From Panicum virgatum (lineage: Eukaryota > Streptophyta > Magnoliopsida > Poales > Poaceae): a stretch of DNA of 64,000 nt. Numbering within the stretch: the first letter of the stretch is position 1; each line of letters opens with the position of its first letter. Positions 33,806 through 46,362 of the stretch are shown here, one piece after another. The notes under the pieces were generated by a model, which saw only the letters and a program-made list of their open reading frames with translations, ran no database searches and was not told where the DNA came from. Position numbers and translations under genes: made by a program. The stretch lies in contig NC_053138.1 of the NCBI RefSeq assembly GCF_016808335.1, forward strand, positions 56,760,951 through 56,824,950, given 5' to 3'.

Positions 33806-36800
33806 CTAGCCACCTGCTACGTTGAGGCTGAAGCGAAACTCCGAGAAGGTCGAGGAGGGTAGTCCCTTGGTGAAGATGTCGGCAAACTGGGAAGTAGTCG
33901 GGACATGGAGTACCCGAACATCGCCGATGGCGACTCTGTCGCGCACGAAGTGCAGGTCGATCTCCACATGCTTCGTCCGCTGATGCTGAACGGGGTTGCT
34001 GGAGAGATACACGGCGCTGACGTTGTCACAGTAGGCGAGCGTGCTCTTGGCGAGCGGGCTGTGGAGCTCCGCCAAGAGCTGTCGTAGCCAAGACGCCTCC
34101 GCCCCGCTGTTAGCGACAGCACAGTACTCCGCCTCGGCACTGGAGCGGGAGACAACCGGCTGCCGCTTGGACGACCAGGAGACCAGGTTGCCGCCCAGGA
34201 AGACGGCGTAGCCAGAAGTGGAGCGGCGAGTGTCCGGACAGCCAGCCCAGTCAGCGTCAGTGTAGACAACCAGCTCAACAGAGGACGAGCGGTCCACAGT
34301 GCCACGGACGTAGCGGAGGAGACGTTTCAGCGCGGCGAGGTGTGACTCCCGAGGATCATGCATATGGAGACAGACCTGCTGAACAGCATAGGTGAGGTCC
34401 GGCCTGGTGAAGGTGAGGTACTGCAAAGCGCCGGCCAGACTCCGATAGGCAGTAGGATCAGCCACCGGATCACCCAGATCAGCAGACAGCTTCGCCTGAG
34501 TGTCGACAGGAGTGGAGCAGGGCTTGCAATCAGTCATCCCAGCTTGCTCCAGAATATCAAGTGCGTACTGTTGCTGGTGAAGGAGAAGACCAGACAGGCG
34601 AGGCTCAACAGTGACGCCCAAGAAGTGGTGGAGCTAAGCAAGATCCTTCATAGCAAACTCCTGCTGTAGAGAGGAGATGACACTCTGAAGAAACTGCTGA
34701 CTGGAGGCTGTAAGCACAATGTCATCGATATAGAGCGGCAAATAGACAGTCTCATCCCCACGGCGGTAGATGAAGAGAGACGTGTCAGACTTGGCCTCGG
34801 TGAACCCCAATGTCAGCAAGAATGTGGTGAACCGAGAATATCAAGCTCGTGGAGCCTGCTTCAGACCATAGAGAGACTTGTTGAGCCGGCAGACCATATC
34901 CGGACGACTGGAGTCCACAAATCCCGCCGGCTGAGAGCAGTAGACTGTCTCTGATAGAGTGCCGTGAAGAAAGGCATTCTTCACATCCAGCTGGTGCACA
35001 GGCCAAGAGCGAGAGCGAGAGCGCAAGCGAGAAGACCGTGCGCACAGTAGCAGGCTTCACCACTGGACTGAATGTCTCATCATAGTCCACATCAGGCCGC
35101 TGGGTGAACCCCCGAAGAACCCAGTGAGCCTTGTAACGCTCCAGTGTGCCGTTAGCCTGACGCTTATGCGTCCAGATCTACTTGCCAGTCACCACATTGC
35201 AACCAGACGGACGTGGCACGAGGTCCCACGTCTGGTTGGCGAGAAGAGCCGCGTACTCCTCTTCCATCACGCGACACCAGTGAGGATCCGCCAAGGCGTC
35301 GCGGACAGAGGAGGGTACCGGAGAGACCCGCAGCTCTCCCTCAGTGGCGGAGAGAGTTGCGGCCTGAGACGCCATCCTCCGAGTCACCATGGGATAGATA
35401 TGCCGAGGATCCCGATGGATGACTGGCGGGTGGTACACCGCCGGCTCGGCTCGAGATGGAGACGGTGGAGGCGGCGGAGGCGATGGCTCCGGTGTAGGCA
35501 TCACAGGAGCCTCCAGAGTCGGAGGCGGCGCCGGTGTCGGCGCCGAACGACGCCGGTACACCTGTACCGGCTGAGCGTACCGCGCAGGTGCAGGGGAAGA
35601 TACCGGGGCCGCGCGTGGCGCAGCAGGAGACACTGGGTCCGCGCGCGACACGACCGGAGATCCGGGAGCCACGCGTGGCGCGACCGCGGGCACCGGGGCC
35701 GTGCTTGGCGCAGCAGGGATCACCGGAAGCGGTGCCGGTTTACCGGAAAAACCTGCAGGGAAAGAACAGACAAGTAACGGTTGCTGAACCACCGAGTCTG
35801 TCGCAAACAGTGAATCCAACTCGGGGTCAGGAGAAGGTGTGGAGGAGGTGGAATACGGGAAATCCGACTCGTCAAAGACGACATGTCGGGAGACCAGAAC
35901 GCAGCGAGAGGTGAGGTCAAAGCATCGGTACCCCTTGTAGTCAGGGGAGTACCTAAGGAACACACAATGAGTCGAGCGGGACGCCAGCTTGTGAGAAGCG
36001 GTGGCGGAGGTGTTAGGGTAACACGCACACCCAAAGACCCGAAGGTGGTCGTAGCGAGGAGGGGTACCGAAAAGAGCGTGGTGTGGAGTGGGAGCAGGAG
36101 AAGCGGTGGACGGAAGACGGTTGAGCAAGTAGGTGGCGGTGTGGAGACTCTCAGCCCAGAAGTGCGGGGGCAGAGAGGCCTGGATCAGGAGAGTGCGCAC
36201 GACGTCGTTCGTCGTGCGAATCATCCGCTCAGCCTTGCCGTTCTGAGAAGAGGTATACGGACAAGACATGCGCAACTGAACACCCCGAGAGAGGAAGAAG
36301 GAACGGGAGGGTGGAGTTATCAAACTCACGCCCGTTGTTGCACTGGACGGCCTTAACGGTGAGGCCGAACTGAGTGGACTCCCAGGCAAAGAAGTGGAGG
36401 AGGGTGGGGAAGGTCTCAGACTTGGCGCGTAAAGGGAAAGTTCAAGAGTAATGAGAAAAATCATCCACCATGACCAGATAATATTTATAACCAGACATGC
36501 TGAGTACAGGAGATGTCCACAGGTCACAGTGAACAAGATCAGAGGCATGCACAGCATGCGAAGAAGAAGAAGAAAAAAGAAGTCTAACATGACGACCTAA
36601 CTGGCACGCATGACAGAGATGCTCAGTAGGAGTCCTAGTACATGGAACATCGGTACTACGACTGAGCTGAGCCAAAACGTCGCGGCCGGGGTATCCAAGC
36701 CGGCGATGCCAGGTGGTGGAAGAAGGCGTCACGGCAAAAGCAGCAGACAGAGAAGAAGTCGAAGGCGGAGCAGCGGAAGTAAGAAGCCGAAGAGTGTAAA

Positions 36801-38703
36801 GGGGCCCCGGGCTGTCACATCGGAGGAGCAGACGCCGGGAAGCCGATTCCTTCACAGTAAGACCAGAAGAGTCAAATTAAATGGAATAAGAGTTATCAGC
36901 AGTAAACTGGCGAATGGAAAGAAGGTTGTGAACCATCTGAGGTGCAACAAGGACATTAGGAAGACGAAAAGAACCAGGAGCAGAACCCACAGTGGTGACG
37001 GAAAGTCAAGACCCATCACCAACCATGATGGAAGAAGGACAAGAGGGGTGAGGAGATCGGATAGAAGAGAGGATACCGGCATCAGGGGTGGTGTCGAAGG
37101 ATGCACCCGAGTCGGCGATCCACTCGGTGCTGACCGGTGGTATCAGTCCCATGGTGCTAAAGGACTGTGCCAGAGCGGCCTGGTCCCACCCCCCAGGCCA
37201 GGTCGGCTGCTGGCTGGGCTGAGCGGGCGGGGTCCAGGACGGCGCGGAGAAGGGAGCAGCACCGGTGAACATGGCCGCCGACTGGAGCTGAGGACGAGGC
37301 ACGCCTCCCGGACCCTGGAACGGGCACATCGAGATGCGCCCTGACCGTGGGTTGCTGAAGGATGGGTAGGGCGTACCTCCAGGGGCAGGGGCAGGAGCGA
37401 GAGACGGAGTCGGCGTGCCCCGACGGCCCCCACCGGCACCGGCCCAGAAGCAGGGCCACCAGTGCCACCACCACCCCGTCCCCCCCCCCCCCCCCGTCGC
37501 TGCCGACGTCCACGCCCCCCCACCTCCGGTCTGCACGGCGGGAGCAGCACCAAGGAGCGAGGTGGCAGGAGCGGCGGAGGAGGCCGATGGAGCAGCGACG
37601 AGCGCGGTGGGGGTGGGCGAGGACGATCCGGGCGCGAGACCCCTGGTGATCTCCTCGAGAGCGAGGTCATCCCGGACCTGCAGGAAGGAGGGGAAGGGCC
37701 TCTGGCGGGTGATCCAGGTCTTCAGGTGGTCATAGGTGCTGCTTAGGCCCCGCAGGACATTGAGCACCAAGACCCGATCGGACACCGGATACCCGAGGTC
37801 GTGAAGAGCATCGGCCATGCCCTTCATCCACCGGCAGAACTCACCAACGGAGAGGTCTCCCTGCTCGAAGGTGCGGAAGGTGGCGTCGAGCCGGAGAGCG
37901 CGGAACTCGGCGTTGCCGAGGAATTGCCCCTCGAGCGCCACCCAGGCCTGTCGCGTGGTGCCGCCGTGGGTCTTGACGAGGTTATGAAGATCTAGGGATA
38001 TGGTCCTGAAGATCCAGGACATGGCGACGCTGTCGAGGCACCGCCACACCGCGTCCCGCGCCTCGATCGGTGTGTCGAGGAGGACGTGGTCGTCGAGGGC
38101 GTAGCGGCGGAGGGCGAGCAGAACCTGGTCCCGCCAGCGTCCGTAGGAGGAGGACGTGAGGTCGAGGAGGACGGTGACCAGGGCCCGGATGTTCTGGATG
38201 CCGGCGGCCTGGAGGTGGAGCTGGGCGACCATGGGGTCGGTCGGGTCGTGCCGGGGTCCAGATCCAGGGGGTGGGGCCTGGTGGGAGGAAGAGGCGCCGT
38301 GCTCGGGGTCGACAGGCAGCTGGCCGGAGGAGACACGAAGGTGGTGCTCCGCTTCGGCGACCCAGAGAGCGAGGGCGTCAGCCGTGGCGCGCACACGCTC
38401 CCAAGCAAGGGCAGCCACGTGAACCCGCTCCTGGGCTGCTGAAGCCTCAGACTTGGTGGCGAGGAGGGCCGTGGCGAGAGCGGCGTCGGCGGCGAGCGGC
38501 GCATCCGCGGGAGACATCCCGAGGCCAAGCCACGCGGGATCGGCGGCGGCTGAATCAGCGCCCGCGGCGGCGGTGGCCAGGGGATCCTGCACGGGCGGCG
38601 GGCCCTGCACGGGAGCCCCCCCCCCCCCCCCGCGTGCCCGCGTCCGCGGCGGCGGCGGGATCCTGCAGGGGCGGGTCCGCGGCGGCAGGGAGGGCAGGAC
38701 CAC
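33806..38703 (-). pseudogene. Copia gag-pol remnant
   Basis: From right to left: gag with UBN2-type core (about 38300-37600), no clear zinc knuckle, aspartic protease motif DSGAS (about 37100), GAG-pre-integrase with HRRLGYPG (about 36710), integrase (VHCDLW, NNGREF, NGKAERM), reverse transcriptase ([17 protein letters not shown]) and RNase H (YTDADWAG, ending near 33806). In-frame stops occur at 37006, about 36885, about 36447, 35178, about 34840 and about 34635, and at least two frameshifts are present. Several stops replace conserved Trp or Gln codons by single transitions. Poly-C runs (37482-37495, 38619-38632) lie in the gag region. Confidence 0.92.
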
Positions 38704-38957
38704 CAGGGCGGCGGCCGGGCCACGCCAAGGGCCGGCGGCGGCGGCCTAGAGCAGAGCAGGTCCCGGTGGTGCAGATCGGGCCGCACCCAGCGCAGAGGAG
38801 GCGGCGGCCATGGCTGCAGCAGAGGAGGAGGAGGGAATGGGAGGGAAGGAGGAGAGGGGTGGAGGTGCCGGCGGCCGGCCATGGCTGCCGGCACGCTGCG
38901 GCGGCTGGGAGGGGAGGGGGAGGGGAGGGAGGAGGGAAGAGGAACCCTAACCCTAGA

Positions 38958-38969
38958 CTAATGATACCA
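38958..38969 (-). other. Copia primer-binding site
   Basis: On the element strand the bases directly after the 5' LTR read TGGTATCATTAG. The first eight match the 3' end complement of initiator tRNA-Met, the usual plant LTR-retrotransposon primer; the rest has diverged. Confidence 0.8.
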
Positions 38970-39084
38970 TGATAGAGAGAATAATGGCTTGTATTACTCC
39001 AAACCCTAGAAGGGTGGAATATATAGATCCTATACATGGGCCTCTAGATGGGCCTCTATACATGGGCTCACATATACACCAACA
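38970..39084 (-). repeat. Copia 5' LTR
   Basis: 115 bp, collinear with 33528-33642 without indels. It is followed by the GTATT target duplication at 39085-39089. Confidence 0.95.
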
Positions 39085-39089
39085 GTATT

Positions 39090-40150
39090 GATATGAAGAA
39101 GTTTACTAATCTTTGAAAGTGCTGAAGTCTACACATTAATTCAGCCAAACTAAGATTTCCTTATCCTTTGAAAAAGGGAGAAGGTTGACGTTATTTTTCA
39201 TGAACGTGGTCCGGTACTTCCATTTGAGTAACTCCTGAGCACATTGTATAACTCTTCTCTGAGGAAGTCAGGAAGACAAAGCCATGACCATTGCTCCAGG
39301 CCTCCAGCCTCCAGGTGTCCCTCTGATTATCAGTTTCAGCTACGACGACACTCCAACATGCTGGATAATCCTCACTCCATGCCGTCTACCGTCGCTTAAA
39401 CTGTGCGCAGCATATCAAGCAGACGGACCCAATTCCCCAGAATCCTGGAGAAGCCACGCACAGACAGCCTGGAACGTTATCTGAAGAAGCCACGGAGGCG
39501 AGGGATCACAGCACGGGATCATGGATGAACACAGCGCATCCATTTGTTCCTTCCAGCATCTCTTACTCTTCTTGCACATAGCACTAGATCAATGCCCCTC
39601 GGTAATTCAGTTCTGGTTAAAATCCACATTCAATTTAGCCCGAACCTTTCTTGATTGAAACTTTACCTGAATGTCAGTAGTATTTGCAATTGCAAAGATG
39701 CTCCTACTGAACTCCACACATGTTCGTCTGACATCACAACCAGCATCCAAATCTTATTCCGAAGATTGGCCCATGTCAGATAAAGGGTAAGCCGCCTTCA
39801 GAGAAGTTTAAGTATTTTTTTTTTAAAAAAGACAGTGATATCAGCGATGCTGTTTTTAGGTTAGCTGCCAGCTTGTTATAATCATATTATGTAATATGCA
39901 GGATCATATCGTTACACAGTTATTTTGATGCCGCACCTGGTGTAGCCATCAGGCGAAACATCTTGTATAGTACCACTTAGTAACCAATTACAGCATCTGT
40001 CGTTCCCAACAAGAGTGTGTCGAACACACTGACAACTACTGATACAAGTTACCCGTAGCTGGCAACCCAGCTATGTACAAAGAAGGGAGAAAGTTGAAGA
40101 GAAAATTAGCCGACAAAAAAAGGAAACCTCATGTCGCTGCAGATGACCCA
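39090..40150. other. Intergenic DNA between the Copia element and the NPG1-like gene
   Basis: Contains the 3' untranslated region of the NPG1-like gene at its right end. Otherwise no gene, repeat boundary or RNA was recognised. Confidence 0.55.
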
Positions 40151-43100
40151 TCAGAGTGATCTGAAGCTCTCTACAGGGTCTGTGTCCTCGAGCATTGAGG
40201 CTGCCTGGAAGCAATCAGCGGCGTCAGCTAGTCTGCCATCATGCTTGTGAACCTTGCCCAGGAAGAACCAGGCCATTCGGTTTGTTGGCTCAAGCCTTAG
40301 GGCATCCGAGAGGAAACACCTTGCCACAGGAAGATACTTGGGCCCTTTTTTAGAAAGGAGGGCACCGATGGAAACCTTGGATGGGACATGGTCTACCTCC
40401 GTCGAGAGGGCGTTGAAGTATGCAGCCAGCGCATCCTGTATCTTCTCATGCACCTCATGTATGTTACCTGCCATGGGGTCAAGAAAACATGGGGTCAGAT
40501 ACATGACAAAACAAACACGATATATTTTTAACTTGCCAGACATCATAGTTCAAGATAAAATGGGCACAACATGTAGTAAACTGTAAACCAATTATTATTA
40601 TTAAAAAAATAAAACAATTATTATTCCATATGCATTTATGAGAACATACAAAAAAACAGGCAGACATGAATGAGGCATTTCAAATTGCATACACCCCCAA
40701 TAGCCAAAGGCATATGTATGATTCATGAAAACATGAATTGTGATCAAAGTTTTCTCACCTTCTGCATGAAGGGTTGTCGCAGAGTATGTTTTCAGGGCTT
40801 TAGCCTTCTGTAAGCAAATCTCCGCATCTCTCCAATATGAAAGACTAGAGTACAAGTTAGCAAGACCTTGCCAAACTTCAAGTTCACTCACTTTTTCCCC
40901 ATCCACCTAAAAGAGTTTCCACAAAGAATAAGACAATAAGAGATAGAAAGGTATATGGAATGCAATAAGAATGAAATTAGAAGACAGGGTGCACCAATGG
41001 AAAACCTAGTGTTATTCCACTTCAGCACCTAATACAGACACCAAAGCAGCTAGTACAGCTAGTACAAAAGACACGCAGTTTGAAGGGCATTTCTTTGGAT
41101 AACATTGTTCCGTGTAGGAACCTGGGTCCCCCTACAGTGTTCAAACTGGGGGGGGGGAGGTAGTGTTTATTCTTGAGATTCCCAAAAACATCTTAAAAAA
41201 AAATAAACATGATTCGCAGAAACCTTAAATATTCCATCCCATATACAAATACAGTGTGCTAATCAAAAAATGTTAGTGCTTTTGCATTTGAGTAGACAGA
41301 CCTCTGTGCCATTTTTGGTAGACCCATAAGCCTTTCGTTGTGCCTGAACAAGAGCAAGAAGGGCACGATATGCTTCAATCGCTTCCATAGGCAATGATTG
41401 AGCAACCTTCAATTTAGCCCTTATTCTGAGCAACGGACCTTGTTCCCACTTTGCAGTCTCATCTAATGCTGCATCAGTCACAACTTCTGCTTCCGAATAC
41501 CTTTGTTGTGCAGAAAGAACCAAAGATAGCAACCTCCAACCTTTAGAGACGGATCCACCAGTTGCATCAATGAACTCCTTTGCACATTTCAAGGCAGCAT
41601 GCAAGTTTCGTTGCTCAGCATACTCAATTCCCATGTCAAATATTAATTCTGGGTTGTGACGGTCAAGGGAGATCGCCTCATTAAGCGACTTCAAAGCCTC
41701 TGTCTGCAAGAGAGATCTTTGATGATCAGATGAAGCGACCTTAGACTTCTTGGCCAGACAATTCCCCAGCAAATGGAGGGCCACACTCTTTAAATGGCCA
41801 TCCGATGATTCGGCAGTGACTGCTCTTCTTGCGTAGTCTACACCCTCAGAAGCAAGAAGATAACTTGAGCTGCATATCTTAGCAGCTAACAGAAGGGCCA
41901 TTATGTCATTTGGACTCTCGTTCTTATTTAAAGATCTTTTTAACAAGTTGAGTGCAGCTTCATTATGAGAAGCTGCAAAATAGCACAAAGCTAGAGTATA
42001 CCATCTCTCAGTTCGAGGGTATATTCCAGGTAAAACCTCTTCGAGATGCTTGGCAAGAACTGATGTCTGGCCACATAGTGACAATGCAAATGTTAAATGC
42101 TCCATCACGGAGGGGTCCCAGTGAGTTTCCCCAAGGAACCATTTCTTTAACAGTATCATGAGCAACAGGATTGCCTCTTCCAAAGTATTCCTAGGAACAA
42201 ATGAACCTTCAGTTTGTGAAGCCAAGCTTGGGGGGCTCGCCTCTACGCCTCCATACAAGAGAAAAACAGCAAATCTCTTCTGAATCCTTGTGCAGCATTC
42301 ATCATCGAGATTCCATTGACTTAAAAGAGCACGGCGGTAAGACGCGAGTGCTTCTTGATAGGCCCCAGCTTGCTTCCAAAGTTCTGGGAGAAGTTCAACA
42401 GACCTACTGACAGTTTCTTGCAATTTTTGTTCAACCATGACACCAGGTATGCCACATTGGAAGATGCTTTCAACAGCATCAAGGACACTTTTACAGTGTT
42501 TAGCAGCCTCTGCAAGTAAATGCTTCAGAAAGTCAAAACAAGAATAACAAAAATGCCATATGGTGACATGAAGAATTCATACCCATTGCTTTCCCCAACT
42601 TTTGGAGAGACATAGACTTCAAGTAAATGGCTTCAAGAACAAGACTAGCAGCATGCTGTGATCCTGAATTTGACGAATCTGATCGCAATTTATTACTTCG
42701 CTTTGAGAGTGGTTTTTCAGAAAGTGATGGTTGGAAGCGCTGAATAGCAGCTTGAAGATCTATTCCATCAAATACTCGCAGAGCAGCTTCTACATTGCCT
42801 CTCTGATATTCCAGTCTCCCGAGGAGAGCTCTTGCTTCCTAGTGTTGAAAGCATAAACCCACAATTAGCAATAATATACAAAAGTGTAGCATATCCAGAA
42901 TAGAAAAGCTTCTGCAAAATGGAGGCTGCTGGTCAAATGTTAATCAATAAATACAGGAAACTAGATTGTAGCCATAAAATTATTAAGACCTCAAATAGTC
43001 ATGAAAAGAACAGATTGGATGCACAATTACAACCAGTGACAGTGTAAAATCTGTAATCACATATCAGTCAAACAACTTTAGCTAATATATCATATACAAT

Positions 43101-44821
43101 GCTCAATGTTGCCAAGGAAAGTTTTGGGGACAGAATACAAACCTACAACTATTCATTTCCATCATTTTTTTTAACACAATCTAATTTGATATGGACAAAA
43201 TACCAGTACAAAATAACCCTTCAACACAGGAAAGTACATTAATATTGTCAATCGTTGGAGTCAACTTTGTATTTAACTAAAGATTCTGAACTCTAGCTGC
43301 TAACTACATTGACCATGTCCTACAAACTGTGTCAAGACTCAAGATATTATGTTTGCCAAAGATACAGATCCAGCTACATTCCTAGCAGGTGAGTAAATAA
43401 ACATGCACGGTACCTCATGCTTTCAAATTCAAACTATAAGAAGCTGATTCAACACTCAATGATTTGAATACACATTTGAATGTTGTATTATCATTGTACG
43501 GCAAAAAGGGAAGAAAAAAAAGAAAAAGAAATAGAAGGAAGGATCTTCTCGCCACAACAAACGACAAGCAAGAAAAGGCAATGCCAATTTGAACTAAATG
43601 GTGAAGGATAACCGTCCGATGATGCTTTGAAGTTTCATCACCTTAATAGTCACAGAATTAGAATCAAGCATGCACACTTAAGTTGTGTTATGGTCATCCT
43701 TTTGTCAGTTGCCACAGTGAGCATTAGCATAAGAACATGCCATCATCAAACTAAACAAATAATGATGATCCTGCAATCTAGTTCTCATAAGTATATAATG
43801 CGACTTGTTTCTAAATTCAACAAAAGGTGCACCTTACTGTCTGATACTCTGATTTAAACTCCACTGAAGATAGCACAAGTTCTTTGCTAATTCTAGAATG
43901 GTTCACCAGCTCCCAAATTCACCTAATAATACCACAGCCAACTGACTGAAGCATAATTCTTACATGTATACAATCATCCATCTTTATTAGCTCTTAAGCT
44001 GCCAACTTCACAAGATACCACCACAGTCACAACTCAGTTGCTGAACCATAATCATACAGTTACATCATGAGCCACCAAACTCATAATCCAAGCATCTACA
44101 CCATCAGGCGTATAAGTTGACTAAAATCACGATTGTTTGTACACTTGTCCCCTTATAATAGACTTGAATTTTAACTATTTTGAATATGAACAACACATAA
44201 AAGTGAAGTTTTGCATTCAGAATCATCATTTCCATCATTGACCAAATCAAAGGTTAAACTTTTCCCGAATGCTCTGACCAAAATTCCATTAGCGACAACC
44301 TTTGCGTTCATGAAAAAACATATGTCTCCCACAAGCAGCCCCCACCAGATGAAATGGAAGAAAATAAAAACAAAAAACGCCATTTTTGTGAGAGCGCGTA
44401 GTTTAGCGGAAGAACACGCAGTGCGAAATCGGGATCGTTCTCCGCATCCCGATCTCCCCCAAACGCAACAAAGAGCGTCGCCGAGACTCGCATTGACCAA
44501 AAAGATTCGATCTTCCCGTCCCATTTCGCCCAAACCACGCCCGCAATAACTCGATTCCTCCTCCCAGAACAATTCAAGAACGGGCGCCAGAGGCAGAGGG
44601 ATTCCACACACCTCGTAGTTGAGGGAGAGGCCCTCGCGGAGCGACGACTCCGCCTCCTGGATGTTGCCGTCGTCGACCTTGGCCTCCGACGAGCCCGACT
44701 CCGAGGCGCCGGCATCCGACTCCTCCGGCAGCGCCGCTTTCCCCTTCACCGGGGACGCGGCCGCCGAAGGCCAGTCCCCGGTGGGGCCCGCCTTGCTCCC
44801 GCTGTCCCACTCCGCCGCCAT
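40151..44821 (-). CDS. NPG1: NPG1-like tetratricopeptide-repeat calmodulin-binding protein
   Basis: NPG1 and its relatives NPGR1/2 are plant TPR proteins that bind calmodulin; NPG1 is needed for pollen germination in Arabidopsis, and the family is part of the plasma-membrane PI4-kinase alpha complex. Five exons (minus): 44821-44612, 42838-42583, 42509-41302, 40906-40759, 40467-40151, with GT-AG introns and all joins in frame, giving 712 aa (Arabidopsis NPG1 is about 700). After a variable acidic N terminus, residues 52-86 (GNIQEAESSLREGLSLNYE, EARALLGRLEYQRGN) and DLQAAIQRFQP match NPG1 rather than NPGR1. TPR-like helical repeats fill the rest, ending with AWFFLGKVHKHDGRLADAAD. Intron 1 is 1.77 kb. 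The ATG at 44821 is the first in a GC-rich exon; pollen function is inferred from the family. Confidence 0.93.
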
Positions 44822-45351
44822 CGCTGCCGCCGATGCCTATGCCTCACCACCGCCGATGCCTCCGCGTGATCCTCCAGCGAGCATGCTAGGACAATGTGTG
44901 GGGAGGGGCCGTCGACTAGGGGAGGGAGGAGGCGAGATCCACCTCGATTGCTTTGGGCTCCTTGGCTTTTTTCTATTCTTGGGAGCTCGCCAAATTTCCT
45001 TTTTGTTTTTTCTTTGCTTGGACTTTCCTTTGTTGATGGTGCTTGGCCGGTCATCTCTTGTAGGAAAACATTTTTTATTCGCATAGTATACTCGAATTTA
45101 CCAATGTGAATTTGACAGTCAAAAGTGGCCAAATTGCAAAAAAACACCCCACAGCTCAGTCGAAGTCAAAGCAGCGATTTTCGTGCTAAAACTTGAAAGA
45201 ACCAAATTGGAAGAATTTTTGCTTGTACAACAAGCGTGATGTTTTTACTTGCATTGGATGTGCAGATGAAATGGCGAATCTTTTTTTTTAGGAAAAAATG
45301 TGATGCATTTCCCCAAGAAAAGGTCATGCAAACAACAAGGACGCTGAATAA
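44822..45351. other. NPG1-like promoter region
   Basis: GC-rich leader sequence near 44822-44945, then AT-rich DNA. No TATA box was identified with confidence. The region ends at a MITE carrying the large Gypsy insertion. Confidence 0.5.
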
Positions 45352-45497
45352 GGGTTATTTGGTTTTAGGGGATAAACTTTAATCTATGTCACATCAAAGA
45401 GAATCTTAATATTTAGAAGTGTTAAATAAAGATTAATTATAAAACTAACTGCAGAACTCTATGGCTAAACCGCGAGACGAATCTAATGAGGTATATT
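45352..45497. mobile_element. Left half of a MITE split by the Gypsy insertion
   Basis: Begins near GGGTTATTTGGTTTTAGGGG and continues with TATGTCACATCAAAG and GCGAGACGAATCTAATGAG. These words recur as inverted counterparts in 62419-62618 (TTTGATGTGACAGG, GATTCATCTCGCGAATT). The element belongs to a common grass MITE type with long inverted ends; superfamily (hAT or other) is not certain. The last five bases, ATATT, are the target duplication of the Gypsy element. Confidence 0.8.
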
Positions 45498-46362
45498 TGT
45501 GGCAGCCCCGTCCGACATAATCCGGCTTAAGCGCGCTAACCATCATCAAAACGACAATCAGGGTTAATACGCACTTAAAACGGAGCAATCCGGCCGTGCT
45601 GTCGGGTAAAATCCCGATAAAACCACTTGAACCTGGATCGAACAAAGCAGCATAACTCACACGAAGGCGAGTCCAGAGATTACAATACCTCACAAAATAT
45701 TACACCACAGAGTTTAACATAAAAACAGAATTACAAACCAAGTTCCAAATTTAACAAAGTACTTTTCAAACCAACGTAACAGAAGTTCATCAGAGTCCTT
45801 GATTTTAGCGGAAAGTAAACACGAGAACTAACGACGATACGGATGTCTCGAGAAAGCCCGATACAAGACATCACTCGTTCTTGTCATCATTGGCCGGGGA
45901 CGCATCCCACTCCACGGACCAACCAGGCGGAAGAGTGCAAGGCCAGGTCAAACTGGCAATCATATCCTCAAAGGTTTCACCTGAAACAAAATATAGCCAC
46001 AAGCAAGGCTGAGTATTCTAATACTCAGCAAGGCTTACCCGACTGAGGGTATACTTAGCCCTTTACCTAGACATGCAAGGCTTTTGGCTTGAGGGGTTTG
46101 TTTTGCCGAAAAGCAATAAAAAGTGGATCCTTAATTGGGGGTTTTAACTTTCAGGTTCTAGTTCAATTAACCATTCTAGGTGAGCATCTATCCAATAGCA
46201 TGCATGGTGATAACATTTATCTTTTATTATCCAATCAACCATATTCATCATTCTCATCTTTCACTTCTTACTCTATGTGGCAAAAGAGTTAAGCAGTCCC
46301 ATTATCCGTGAGAGGCGGACGATTCGAATCGAATTTGTTAACCTTGCAAGGCAGACCTAAAC
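45498..46362 (-). repeat. Left Gypsy LTR, truncated (3' LTR end of left unit)
   Basis: Matches the first about 865 bp of the middle LTR (48635-49499) with only a few substitutions, then jumps directly into gag sequence at 46361-46363. The two parent sequences share only AC at the junction, indicating an illegitimate deletion. Confidence 0.95.

Larger units (their letters stand above)
33528..39084 (-). mobile_element. Ty1/Copia LTR retrotransposon, decayed
   Basis: Full-length element in minus orientation. It has 115-bp LTRs at both ends, TG...CA termini, a 5-bp target duplication GTATT (33523-33527 and 39085-39089), a primer-binding site beginning TGGTATCA next to the right (5') LTR and a purine tract next to the left (3') LTR. 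The domain order gag, protease, integrase, reverse transcriptase, RNase H is Copia-type. The coding region is broken by many stops and frameshifts. The LTRs differ at 9 of 115 positions. Confidence 0.96.

Noticed and set aside
35124..38972. Plus-strand frames of up to 244 codons across the Copia element
   Set aside because: Antisense shadows of the GC-rich gag-pol region on the minus strand.
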